Assembly: GCA_964422615.1 (NCBI GenBank)
Contig: CAYRBJ010000007.1
Span: forward strand, 1 to 64,000
Direction of reading: 5' to 3'
Origin: DATLWN01 sp964422615
Lineage (GTDB): Bacteria; Pseudomonadota; Zetaproteobacteria; Mariprofundales; Mariprofundaceae
DNA: 64,000 nt
The notes under the pieces are model-generated. The model ran no database searches and was not told where the DNA came from. It saw nothing but the letters and a program-made list of their open reading frames with translations. The stretch's first letter is position 1. The number at the start of each line of letters is the position of its first letter. Shown piece by piece: positions 48,847 through 57,730 of the stretch. Made by a program: the position numbers and the translations under genes.

Positions 48847-50315
48847 CACGGTCCGGCCGGCGCGAACAGCGACTGGATCAGGTACGGATCATCGAAGTGG
48901 CGTCGTCCGACGAAGGCCGTATCGTGCCTCCCCCACTGGCGCATGGCACCGGGCGAGCGCACCCCCATCGGCCACAGCAGGAACCGCTCGGGCCGCTCGG
49001 AGCCGGGCACGATGCCGTGCGCCCCGAACATGCTGCGGTACCCCCGCCCGTCCGGCAGCGAGCGCAACGCGCCGTAGTCCCGCCAGGCCATGGGAAGGGC
49101 CGGCGATGGATGGCCGGCATGATAGATGCGCTGGATCTCATGCGTCTGGTGGGCGATGCGCAGCACCAGCGGCTGCCCCGGCGGGGCGGGCTGCGGCACC
49201 AGCGGGGGCTCGGAATACGGACCGTACCGCCCGCCCTTCAGGCGCAGGTGCCGGGTCGGGAAGAATTCGTGGTAGCAGCCGCAGTTGTGAATGGCGTCAT
49301 ACAGCCACGGCTCGCCGTCCGGGCCCAACGTCACCCGCCAGTCGATGCCGTCGAAGCGGCCGCCGTAGATGTCGTGACTGTCCCGGGCCGGAAACCAGAC
49401 GATGTAATTCAGCTGCAGCAGCACATGGCCGTGGAAGCGCGTGTATGAGAGCTTGCGGAACACTACCGGCCGCTTCGTATCCACGGACAACCGCCCGTCG
49501 CGCCATACGGGCGTACCGATGCGGTCGTCGGCATTGGCCACGTCGACCTCCCATACCGGCGCAAAGGTGGTGAACAACTGATCGAGCGCTGCAGCCCCCG
49601 GACGGGGGATGCCGAGCGCATCGACGTGGCGCTGCAAGATGGCATGCACCCCGGCCCGGTCCAGCCGCCCGCCCGTGATGGCCGGTGCCCAGCGCACCAG
49701 CGTTCCCGCCACCGGCAATCTGGCCAGCGGTATGGCAAATGTACGGCGCACCTCTGCATGCCAGCGCCGGACCCCGGCGGATACGAACAGGGCCGTGAGC
49801 GGATACAGGCCGACGACGCGCTGCCAGGTGGCATAGCCATCCGGTACCCGTGCCCGACGGCGCAGCCTGGCCCGTTGCTCAGGGCGGGCCAGCTCGGTGT
49901 GCAACAGCTGCTGGCGGCAGCGATCCAGCCTGGCGCCGACACCGGCTCCGAGACGCGCTGCAAAGGCTACAGGCAGGTTGCGCAACTCGAAGCGGCGCGC
50001 CTTTTTATCCAGATTCGCCAATTGCCGGACCCAGTCCGAGAAGCGTCCGTCACCCCCCACCTGGTCGCGAAAGGAGGCATAAAAACGGTCGATGCGCAGA
50101 TAGGGGAACCCGGCAACCGCATACGGGCCGTGGTCACGCACCCCGGCATCCGCGACCACCCGGTCGACATCACGGAACAGCTGGCGGCATGAAGCATGGC
50201 CTGCCTGACGAACCGGTGGCGGCGCGACGGTGGCGCAACCGGAAAGCAGCAGACCGGCCGACAGCAGCGCGCCCTGCAGCGCCCTTCGTCCGCCGATGCC
50301 GAACCTTCGCCGCAT
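48846..50315 (-). CDS. Large lipoprotein of unknown function
   Basis: 489 aa from ATG 50315 (GGGAG eight bases upstream). Signal RRALQGALLSAGLLLSGC with the lipobox Cys at 27. The mature protein is Arg/Trp-rich without repeats; notable parts are KLSYTRFHGHVLLQLNYIVWFPAR, a conserved-looking HNCGCYHEFFPT and the ending SLFAPAGP. I do not recognise the family. It is translationally coupled to the DUF3047 gene, so a shared outer-membrane or periplasmic role is likely. Alternative start ATG 50342. The much longer open frame upstream overlaps the divergent HAD gene and is not coding. Confidence 0.7.
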   Translation of the reverse strand: MRRRFGIGGRRALQGALLSAGLLLSGCATVAPPPVRQAGHASCRQLFRDVDRVVADAGVRDHGPYAVAGFPYLRIDRFYASFRDQVGGDGRFSDWVRQLANLDKKARRFELRNLPVAFAARLGAGVGARLDRCRQQLLHTELARPEQRARLRRRARVPDGYATWQRVVGLYPLTALFVSAGVRRWHAEVRRTFAIPLARLPVAGTLVRWAPAITGGRLDRAGVHAILQRHVDALGIPRPGAAALDQLFTTFAPVWEVDVANADDRIGTPVWRDGRLSVDTKRPVVFRKLSYTRFHGHVLLQLNYIVWFPARDSHDIYGGRFDGIDWRVTLGPDGEPWLYDAIHNCGCYHEFFPTRHLRLKGGRYGPYSEPPLVPQPAPPGQPLVLRIAHQTHEIQRIYHAGHPSPALPMAWRDYGALRSLPDGRGYRSMFGAHGIVPGSERPERFLLWPMGVRSPGAMRQWGRHDTAFVGRRHFDDPYLIQSLFAPAGP

Positions 50316-50426
50316 CGATGCGACTCCCGCCGTGAGAAGCATGTCCTCTAATATAGCCCAACGGCAGCGACGGGCTGTCGCCCGCTTGCCATTGACGACA
50401 GCGGCCCGCCGGCACCACAATGAGGT

Positions 50427-51071
50427 ATGCCGTTTGACCTTGCCGTCATCGACCTGGACAACACGCTGTACCGCGCCAGCTCCGGGGTGTTCTCGCGCAT
50501 GGATGCGCGCATGAACCGCTTCATCATCCAGCACCTGTCGGTGGATGAGAACGAGGCCAATCGCCTGCGACGGATATACTGGGATCGTTACGGCACCACG
50601 CTGCGTGGCCTGATGCTGCACCATGGCATCGATCCGGAGGCTTTCCTGCACGAGGTGCACGACATCGGCGTGGATACGCTGCTTGCCGCCGACCGAGAGC
50701 TTGATACGGCGCTTAAGATGATGCCCGGGCGCAAGGTGATCCACACCAATGGCACCCGTGAGCATGCCGAGCGCGTGCTCGCGGCACTCGACATCCGCCA
50801 CCATTTCCATGCCATCTACGATATCCGCTTCAACGGTTATCGTCCCAAGCCCTGCCATGAAACCCTGGCCATGCTGCTCGAGGCTGAACATACGCCGCCG
50901 GCGCGGGCGATCGTCATCGACGATATGGCCGACAACCTGGCCGCCGCCGCCCGCCTGGGTGCGCATACGGCCTGGATCAGCGACGGCGAATCAAGCCGGT
51001 GGCATTTCTGCTCGGCCACGGTGGCGCAACTGGCACGCCGCCTCAAGACTCCTTTGCCGCAGCAGGCCTGA
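50427..51071 (+). CDS. HAD-superfamily pyrimidine 5'-nucleotidase-like phosphatase
   Basis: 214 aa. HAD motif I DLDNTLY, motif II in HTNGTR, motif III Lys of RPKP and motif IV IDDMADNLAAA. The D-x-D-N-T-L-Y form is typical of the pyrimidine 5'-nucleotidase (SDT1-like) branch. Start ATG 50427 has GAGGT a few bases upstream. Its last 29 bases overlap the end of the convergent membrane zincin gene. Confidence 0.87.
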   Translation: MPFDLAVIDLDNTLYRASSGVFSRMDARMNRFIIQHLSVDENEANRLRRIYWDRYGTTLRGLMLHHGIDPEAFLHEVHDIGVDTLLAADRELDTALKMMPGRKVIHTNGTREHAERVLAALDIRHHFHAIYDIRFNGYRPKPCHETLAMLLEAEHTPPARAIVIDDMADNLAAAARLGAHTAWISDGESSRWHFCSATVAQLARRLKTPLPQQA

Positions 51072-51606
51072 ACAGCAACACCAGGGCCCATACGAGCGCC
51101 CCCAGCATCACCACTGTGCCCAGGCCCTTGGCGATGGCCGCGAAACGGTGGTCATCGGTCAACAAACCCGTCTCGCTCAGGATGAAATTCCAGTCGTGGA
51201 AACCGTACGGCGAGGTATCGCCGAAATTACCGCCGAGGAGCGGCAGCGACATGCTGCGGGCGTCATTGATATACGGGGCGATATCGAGGAAGTTCTCGCC
51301 GAACCACCAGACGCAGACCGCTGCCCCGAAGGCATCACGTGTCCTGAACAGCAGCACGCAGAAGCAGACCACCGGCATCAGCAGCTGGCCGAGACTGCCG
51401 CCGAGCGAAGTGATGACCGCCGGAAACGGCCGGAACAGGATATGACCGAACTCGTGGAACGGCAGGTTGACCAGATGCAGAAAGCTTTCGCCTGCCGCGT
51501 TCGCAGCGATCGGCGCGGTGATAAAGACGAAGCTCCAATAACCGAGCAGGAGCAGCAACAGCCCCCTGCCGATCAGCGTGAACGGATTCGATACCAGCAC
51601 GGGCAC
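51043..51606 (-). CDS. Membrane protein with HEFGH zinc-peptidase motif
   Basis: 187 aa, four or five hydrophobic helices. HLVNLPFHEFGHILFRPF contains H-E-x-x-H inside a helix, and a later NFLDIAPYINDARSMSLPLLGG stretch may supply a third ligand (Asp) as in site-2 proteases. No other M50 hallmark (NPDG) is visible, so M50 membership is uncertain. It ends tail-to-tail with the HAD gene with a 29-base overlap, and starts 17 bases from the rho stop on the same strand. Confidence 0.7.
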   Translation of the reverse strand: MPVLVSNPFTLIGRGLLLLLLGYWSFVFITAPIAANAAGESFLHLVNLPFHEFGHILFRPFPAVITSLGGSLGQLLMPVVCFCVLLFRTRDAFGAAVCVWWFGENFLDIAPYINDARSMSLPLLGGNFGDTSPYGFHDWNFILSETGLLTDDHRFAAIAKGLGTVVMLGALVWALVLLFRPAAAKES

Positions 51607-51622
51607 GAAACCGTCGCCGTCG

Positions 51623-53221
51623 CTACTGGTTCATCCTTTCGAAGAACTCTGCGTTGTTCTTGGTCTTGGACAGCTTGTCGAGCAGGAATTCCATGGCATC
51701 GACGGTGCCCATCGGCGACAGGATCTTGCGCAGGATCCAGATTTTCTGCAGATCGTCGCGCGGCACCAGCAATTCCTCCTTGCGGGTGCCGGAAGGGGCG
51801 AGATCGATGGCCGGGAACACGCGCTTGTCGACCAGCTTGCGCTCCAGCTTGATCTCCATGTTACCCGTGCCCTTGAACTCCTCGAAGATCACCTCGTCCA
51901 TTTTGCTACCGGTATCGACGAGCGCGGTGGCGATGATGGTCAGGCTGCCTCCGCCCTCGATGTTGCGCGCCGCCCCGAAGAAACGCTTCGGCCGATGCAG
52001 GGCGTTGGAATCCACACCGCCGGACAGGATCTTGCCGGAGGACGGCACCACCGTGTTGTAGGCGCGCGCCAGGCGCGTGATCGAGTCGAGCAGGATCACG
52101 ACATCCTTGCCGTGTTCGACCATGCGCTTGGCCTTCTCGATGACCATCTCGGACACCTGCACGTGGCGCTGGGCCGGCTCGTCGAAGGTGGAGGACACGA
52201 CCTCGCCCTTGACCGAGCGCTTCATGTCGGTGACCTCCTCCGGGCGTTCATCGATCAACAGCACGATCAGGGCGACCTCCGGATGGTTGCGTTCGATCGA
52301 ATGCGCGATCGATTGCATCATCATGGTCTTGCCGGTTCTGGGCGGCGCCACCAGCAGCCCGCGCTGGCCTTTGCCGATCGGCGAGATCAGGTCGATGACG
52401 CGACCGGTCATGTCCTTATAGGTCGGGTCGTCGACCTCCATGGTCAGGCCTTCGTCCGGGTACAGCGGTGTCAGATTGTCGAACAGCACCTTGGTACGGG
52501 CAACCTGTGGTTCCTCACCGTTGGTCAAATCGACGGTCTTCAACGCGAAATAGCGCTCACCCTTGCGCGGCATGCGGATCTCGCCGGCCACCGTATCACC
52601 CTTGCGCAGCCAGTAGCGGCGCAGCTGGTTGTGCGAGACATAGATGTCATCCGGGCCGGACAGGTAGTTGGCCTCCACCGAACGCAGGAAGCCGTAGCCG
52701 TCGGGCAGGATCTCCAGCACGCCCTCGCTGTACAGGGTACCGCCGCGCTGGGCGTGCGCCTTGAGGATGGCGAACACCTGCTCCTGCTTGCGCATGCCGG
52801 CGGCGTTATCGATGCCGAGCGAATCAGCCTTGGCCAGCAGCTCGGTGGGGGTCATGGCGTTGACCTCTTGCAGATGCAGGGTGACGCCGGCCAGTTCGTT
52901 GGAGATGTATTCCTCGTCACCGGATTCCTGCGTCCGGTGCTTGCTGTTCGGCTTCTCGCCATTGTTGAAGCGATGGCGGCCGCGGCCGCCACGGCGCTCC
53001 TCGCCGCGCGGCGCTTCCTCGTCGCCGTCGTGGCCCTGAGCTGGCTGCCGATCCTCACTGCCCTCGGCCTGTACCGCTTCCGTTTCCCGGGCCGGTGTCG
53101 CCGGATGCTCCATCACTTCGGACTTACGCCGACGCCCGCGCCGCTTGGGCGTTTTCTGCGACTCGGTGCCAGCACTGGCACCCGGCGCGCTTTCCATATC
53201 TGCAACTTGTTCAGAACTCAT
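51623..53221 (-). CDS. rho: Transcription termination factor Rho with N-terminal extension
   Basis: 532 aa compared with 419 in E. coli. The normal Rho starts near residue 123 (MTPTELLAKADSLGI). RNA-binding domain: LEILPDGYGFLRSVEANYLSGPDDIYVS. ATPase: PPRTGKTMMMQSIAH, LLIDERPEEVTDM, ILLDSITRLARAYNTV, SSGKILSGGVDSNALHRPKRFFGAARNIEGGGSLTIIATALVDTGSKMDEVIFEEFKGTGNME (Q/R loops). The extra 122 residues have basic, acidic and RGG-like patches (KRRGRRRKSE, EERRGGRGRHRF). GGGGAGA precedes the ATG. A 161-base leader lies upstream. Confidence 0.95.
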   Translation of the reverse strand: MSSEQVADMESAPGASAGTESQKTPKRRGRRRKSEVMEHPATPARETEAVQAEGSEDRQPAQGHDGDEEAPRGEERRGGRGRHRFNNGEKPNSKHRTQESGDEEYISNELAGVTLHLQEVNAMTPTELLAKADSLGIDNAAGMRKQEQVFAILKAHAQRGGTLYSEGVLEILPDGYGFLRSVEANYLSGPDDIYVSHNQLRRYWLRKGDTVAGEIRMPRKGERYFALKTVDLTNGEEPQVARTKVLFDNLTPLYPDEGLTMEVDDPTYKDMTGRVIDLISPIGKGQRGLLVAPPRTGKTMMMQSIAHSIERNHPEVALIVLLIDERPEEVTDMKRSVKGEVVSSTFDEPAQRHVQVSEMVIEKAKRMVEHGKDVVILLDSITRLARAYNTVVPSSGKILSGGVDSNALHRPKRFFGAARNIEGGGSLTIIATALVDTGSKMDEVIFEEFKGTGNMEIKLERKLVDKRVFPAIDLAPSGTRKEELLVPRDDLQKIWILRKILSPMGTVDAMEFLLDKLSKTKNNAEFFERMNQ

Positions 53222-53382
53222 GTGGTCTCCCCAGGGATTACGCTATTGCAAGCGTGAAGGACGGATGCACGCGCCGAACCATGCGTATGATCTCAGGCTG
53301 ATGCTCGGGATGTGCGATTGAAAAAGGTTGTTCCCGCCAGCGGCGGTTACCATGCATTGCTAGCATAGGCCTGGCCCGGATG

Positions 53383-53994
53383 TCAACGCATGCCGCCCGC
53401 TCTCTCCAGCAACTCACCGTGCAGTGCATCCACCTGCCGGCGCAAATCGTCCATTCCACGATCGTTACGCACGATGCGGTCCGCCAGTCGCTGGCGCTCG
53501 TCATCATCGCACTGGCGGGCCACGATGCGCTCGAATTCGCGACGGTTGTGCTTTTTACGTTGCAACACGCGCCGGCGCCTCTCCGCCATCTGTGCCAGCA
53601 CCGCGACGATGAAATCCACCCGATGCGCCCCGCCGGACTCGATCAGCACCGAGGCCTCGATCACCACATACGGCGCCTGCTGGCATGCCACCCATGCCTG
53701 GGCCTCCTGCCAGATATGCGGATGCACGATCATCCCCAGCCGGCGGGCCCCCTGATCGGTGGCCAGGGCAATGCTGCCGATCGCCTTGCGATCCGGACTG
53801 CCGTCACGCTGCAACACCGTCGGGCCGAAGGCCTGTTTCAGCTCACTACGGATATCCTCATGCGTCATCAATACCGCGTGGCCGACCATATCCAGATCCA
53901 GCACAGGCACGCCATGGACGGCGAACATGCCGGCTACCGTACTCTTTCCACTGCCGATGCCGCCGGTCAGGCCCACCACCCACGGCCGTCCCAC
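53383..53994 (-). CDS. coaE: Dephospho-CoA kinase
   Basis: 203 aa. Last step of coenzyme A synthesis. Walker A GLTGGIGSGKSTVA, then DLDMVGHAV and VIEASVLIESG; lid region RRRVLQRK. GTG start directly after the pilD stop (no gap). pilD-coaE is the common gammaproteobacterial pairing. Confidence 0.94.
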   Translation of the reverse strand: MGRPWVVGLTGGIGSGKSTVAGMFAVHGVPVLDLDMVGHAVLMTHEDIRSELKQAFGPTVLQRDGSPDRKAIGSIALATDQGARRLGMIVHPHIWQEAQAWVACQQAPYVVIEASVLIESGGAHRVDFIVAVLAQMAERRRRVLQRKKHNRREFERIVARQCDDDERQRLADRIVRNDRGMDDLRRQVDALHGELLERAGGMR

Positions 53995-54756
53995 TCAGCC
54001 TCCCACCATGCCGAGATACCAGCGCATGCTATCCCCCCACAGCAGCCAGACGATGCCCGCCGCCGCCAGGAACGGGCCGTACGGCACGGCAGCGCGCATC
54101 CCCCGGCGGCTCAGCCACAGATAGAAGCTGCCGACGACAGCTCCGCTCAGTGAGGATACGAACACGATAAACGGCAGTGCCTGCCAGCCGAAGAATGCCC
54201 CCAGCATGGCCAATAGCTTGAAATCGCCATAACCCATGCCCTCTCGCTTGGTCACCAGCAGGAACAGCCTGGCCACCAGCCAGAACACGCCGTATCCCGC
54301 CACAGCCCCGATCAGGCTGGACACCGGATCGCCGACCCAGAAGCTGAACGCCAGGCCAATGGCGATACCGGGCAGGGTCAGCGCATCCGGCAACAGCCCC
54401 GTCTCAAGATCGATCAGCGTCAGCATCCACAGCACGGTGACCAGCACCAGCGCCATCAGCAACGCCGGCGTTGGCCCGAAATGCCAGGTAAGCCCCGCCC
54501 AACTGATGCCCATCAGGCCCTCGAGCAGCGGATAGCGCCATGCGATATGCGTACCACAATGCCGGCAGCGGCCGCGCAGCAGCAGGTAGGAAAGCAGCGG
54601 CACATTGTCGTACCAGGCGATGGCGTGACCGCAGGCGGGGCAATGGCTGCCCGGAAATGAGATCGATTCGTGGCGGGGAATGCGATGGACGCAGACGTTG
54701 GCAAAGCTGCCGAACAGCAGGCCGAAAATCCCGGCCATGGTGACCAGCAGGATCAT
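53995..54756 (-). CDS. pilD: Type IV prepilin peptidase/N-methyltransferase PilD
   Basis: 253 aa with about eight helices. Cytosolic zinc-type loop CPACGH...CRHCGT, aspartyl-protease residues in LIDLETGLLPDALTLP and in the G-x-GD motif GMGYGDFKLLAMLGAFFGW. It cuts prepilins at the glycine and methylates the new N-terminus; its substrates include the minor pilins encoded at 29.3-32.2 kb. The ATG overlaps the pilR stop (ATGA). Confidence 0.95.
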   Translation of the reverse strand: MILLVTMAGIFGLLFGSFANVCVHRIPRHESISFPGSHCPACGHAIAWYDNVPLLSYLLLRGRCRHCGTHIAWRYPLLEGLMGISWAGLTWHFGPTPALLMALVLVTVLWMLTLIDLETGLLPDALTLPGIAIGLAFSFWVGDPVSSLIGAVAGYGVFWLVARLFLLVTKREGMGYGDFKLLAMLGAFFGWQALPFIVFVSSLSGAVVGSFYLWLSRRGMRAAVPYGPFLAAAGIVWLLWGDSMRWYLGMVGG

Positions 54757-56120
54757 TCTCCGTCCATATCCTTGAACCCGAGCTTGTCCAAGCGGTAACG
54801 CATGGAACGAAAGCTGATGCCGAGCAGATCGGCGGCGCGGGTTGCATTGCCGCCGGAGGCATCGAGCGCCTGGCTGATCAGTATCCGCTCGATATCGGCC
54901 AGGAAGTCGTCAAGGCCGGCACCCCTTTTCTGCAACACCTCCAGCGAAACCATGTCCGCCGGCGAGCCCGCCCCGGGCTGGTAGATGTCCTCCAGCAGGG
55001 ATACGTTCAGTTCTCCGTCCCCGTCGGCCATGGCCAGCAAACGCTGGATCACGTTTTCCAGTTCGCGCACGTTGCCCATGAACGGCATGGTTGTCATGCG
55101 TTGCAGGCATTCGGGAGTCATCGACACTTTCTCGTCACCCCATTTGGCCAGCATGCGCTCAACCAGTACGGGAATATCCTCCCTTCTCGCTCTCAGCGGT
55201 GGCATATGCACGGGCACCACATGAAGCCGGTAATACAGATCCTCACGGAAGTTTCCGAGGCTAACCTCTTCGGCCAGATCCCGGTTGGTCGCCGCCACCA
55301 CCCGCACATCCACGGGCACCTCCCGGTCGCTGCCGACAGGGCGGACCTTCATGTCCTGCAGCACGCGCAGAAGCTTGACCTGGATGGAGATCGGCATCTC
55401 GCCGATCTCGTCAAGGAACAGCGTCCCCCCCTGTGCCGACTCGATCATGCCCTGGCGGTCGGCGGTGGCGCCGGTAAAGGATCCGCGCTTGTGCCCGAAC
55501 AGTTCCGACTCGAACAATTCGGACGGGATGGCCCCGCAATGCACCGGCACGAACGGACCGCTGGCCCGGGCCGAATGCTGGTGCAGATAATGCGCCGCCA
55601 ACTCCTTGCCCGTGCCGGATTCCCCGGTGATCAACACTGTGAAATCGCGCTGACCGGCGCGGCGCAGGCGTTCGCGCACCCGTTGCATGGCCGGAGAAAT
55701 GCCGCTCAGCACCTCGTCCATTCCACTCTCATCCGCGACATGGTTGCTCGCGCCCGACCCGGCATCGAGGGCGCGTTCCACGGCCTGGGCGAGTTCCTCG
55801 GACGATACCGGCTTGGTCAGATAATCGAAGGCGCCTTCCTTCATCGCCTCCACCGCCGTCTGCGCACTGGCATAGGCGGTCAGCAGGATGATCGGCGTGT
55901 CCGGGCACAAGCGGGCACCCATGCGCACCACATCCAGCCCTTCGTTGCGGCCCTCCATCCGCAAATCGGTCAACACCACGTCGAAACGCCCCTGTTTCAG
56001 GGCGACCTCGGCCTCGGCTGCGTTGGCGCAGGCAGCGACCCCGTGCCCGTGCCCCTCCAGGATCAGCGCCAGCACCTGCCGGGCATTGGCCTCGTCTTCC
56101 ACCACCAGCACCTCAGCCAT
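54753..56120 (-). CDS. pilR: Sigma54-dependent response regulator, PilR/NtrC type
   Basis: 455 aa. Receiver (VLVVEDEANARQVLALI, phospho-Asp in DVVLTDLRMEG, Lys in YLTKPVSS), AAA+ (Walker A GESGTGKE, GAFTGA loop as GSFTGA, LFLDEIGEM, FREDLYYRLHVVPVHMPPLRARREDI) and a Fis-type DNA-binding domain (GGNATRAADLLGISFRSMRYRLDKLGF). In Pseudomonas PilR activates pilA with sigma54. Start ATG 56120 has GAGGGA upstream and overlaps pilS by eight bases. Confidence 0.93.
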   Translation of the reverse strand: MAEVLVVEDEANARQVLALILEGHGHGVAACANAAEAEVALKQGRFDVVLTDLRMEGRNEGLDVVRMGARLCPDTPIILLTAYASAQTAVEAMKEGAFDYLTKPVSSEELAQAVERALDAGSGASNHVADESGMDEVLSGISPAMQRVRERLRRAGQRDFTVLITGESGTGKELAAHYLHQHSARASGPFVPVHCGAIPSELFESELFGHKRGSFTGATADRQGMIESAQGGTLFLDEIGEMPISIQVKLLRVLQDMKVRPVGSDREVPVDVRVVAATNRDLAEEVSLGNFREDLYYRLHVVPVHMPPLRARREDIPVLVERMLAKWGDEKVSMTPECLQRMTTMPFMGNVRELENVIQRLLAMADGDGELNVSLLEDIYQPGAGSPADMVSLEVLQKRGAGLDDFLADIERILISQALDASGGNATRAADLLGISFRSMRYRLDKLGFKDMDGE

Positions 56121-57711
56121 GCCTATTCCCTCCTCTATGCTGCTCCGGACGGATGTCCCCGCTGACGCGGAACCGCGTACCATCGGGACCGCTGTCCACG
56201 TCGACCGTCCAGCCGTTGGCCCGGCAGACCTGCCAGACCGTGGCCAGCCCCAGGCCCGTGCCACCGGGCCGTCCGCGCGCAAAGGGTTCGAACAGACGCT
56301 GGCGCACGGCCTCATCGACGCCGCTTCCACGATCCGACACCGTAAGCAACCATCGCTCCGGGTGTTCGCTGCCGCGCTTCAGATCCACCTGCACCGTTCC
56401 CGGCTCGGAACTGGCCTCCAGAGCATTGCGCAACAGATTGTCCAGGACAAGGCGGAAATGCCCCGGGTCCAGCGCGAGCTCTTTTATATCCGTTTGCCAG
56501 TGCACGCCCTGGCGACCATCGATATCCACCTGCAGCACTGCGGTTTCCAGCAGATCGGACGGGCGCACCTGCTCCGGTGCCGGCTTCAGCGGAGTCGTAT
56601 AGGTCAGCATATCGGTCACCAGTCGGTTCAGGCGTCGGATTTCGTCACCGATGATCCCCTTCAGGTTTTCGTTTTGTTTTTTCTGCGCGGTCAGAAGCTC
56701 CACCGCCTGACCGATGGTCTGCAGCGGATTGCGCAGTTCGTGCGCCAGCATGGCGGACATCTGGCCGAGTGCCGCCAGTTTCTCCTGCTCATTCAGGCGA
56801 CGCTCCAGCGTCCGGCGTTCACTGAGATCGACCAGGGTGATCAGCCAGGAGCGTTCCGCATCATCACTGGGCAGTGGGGCGATGGTCACCAGACACACCT
56901 GCCCCCCCCTGTTCCATTCGAACTGGAACATGTCGCGCCTGGACTGATGGAAAAAGGCCCGAAGCCCCGGCTGACCGGAAAAGATGTCCATCGCTGCCCG
57001 TCCCACCAGGGGTTGGCTTGCCCCCATGATGCGCTGGGCTGCCGGATTGCTGTCATGGACCTGCAGATCCCCGCCCAGCACGAGCATCCCTTCACGCATC
57101 GTCGACATGGCTTGGGCATGCAGATCCTGCAGACTTTGGTGCCGGAGTTCGACCGCCTGCCCCTTGGCCCGCAATTCGGCCTGGCGGCGGGCCAGGGCAG
57201 CCATGGCACCGCCCACGAGCAGGAAGGCCGAGGTCTGCAGCAGGATATGCAGGGTATCGGCCACGCTGGGCTGCCAAAGACTCCACATCCCGAAGCTGTA
57301 AGCGGCAAGCAGGTACACCACGCAGCCGACGATGCTGAACACCAGCACCAGCATGACGTCGACATACATGCCGGCGGCGATGATGATCAGGCCGATCAGG
57401 AAGGAAAACGGGCTCTGGATACCGGCCGTGGCAAAAATCAGGCCCCCGACCAAGAGCAGGTCCGGTCCCAGTTGGCTGACCACGCGCACCGTGAGGTCCC
57501 GGGAAACCCGCAACATCAGGGCCTGCAGCATCAGCAAAAGGACGCCTAGAACGGCGAGGAAAACCAGCACCTGGTGCTGGAATGCCAATGCGGAACCGAT
57601 ATAAAAGGCGACGACGATCGATGAGACCGCCAGCAGAACCACCAACCGGGACAGATACAGCCCAACCCCGCCGGCGGCAGGTTGCTTCACCAGATCCGCG
57701 ACATCACCCAT
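56113..57711 (-). CDS. pilS: Sensor histidine kinase, PilS type
   Basis: 532 aa. Six hydrophobic helices in the first 190 residues, a PAS-like segment (VLGGDLQVHDSNPAAQRIMG), HisKA box MLAHELRNPLQTIGQAVELL, and HATPase with DNLLRNALEAS, SDRGSGVD and GRPGGTGLGLATVWQV. PilS in Pseudomonas senses pilin in the membrane. Encoded directly before its partner PilR and 19 bases after pilC. Confidence 0.92.
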   Translation of the reverse strand: MGDVADLVKQPAAGGVGLYLSRLVVLLAVSSIVVAFYIGSALAFQHQVLVFLAVLGVLLLMLQALMLRVSRDLTVRVVSQLGPDLLLVGGLIFATAGIQSPFSFLIGLIIIAAGMYVDVMLVLVFSIVGCVVYLLAAYSFGMWSLWQPSVADTLHILLQTSAFLLVGGAMAALARRQAELRAKGQAVELRHQSLQDLHAQAMSTMREGMLVLGGDLQVHDSNPAAQRIMGASQPLVGRAAMDIFSGQPGLRAFFHQSRRDMFQFEWNRGGQVCLVTIAPLPSDDAERSWLITLVDLSERRTLERRLNEQEKLAALGQMSAMLAHELRNPLQTIGQAVELLTAQKKQNENLKGIIGDEIRRLNRLVTDMLTYTTPLKPAPEQVRPSDLLETAVLQVDIDGRQGVHWQTDIKELALDPGHFRLVLDNLLRNALEASSEPGTVQVDLKRGSEHPERWLLTVSDRGSGVDEAVRQRLFEPFARGRPGGTGLGLATVWQVCRANGWTVDVDSGPDGTRFRVSGDIRPEQHRGGNRHG

Positions 57712-57730
57712 AAAAACCGAATGCGTCGTG

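Noticed and set aside
53375..53386. TTGACA before rho as a full promoter
   Set aside because: TATGCT follows after only 13 bases and the hexamers at 16-18 bases are poor, so only the leader as a whole is reported.
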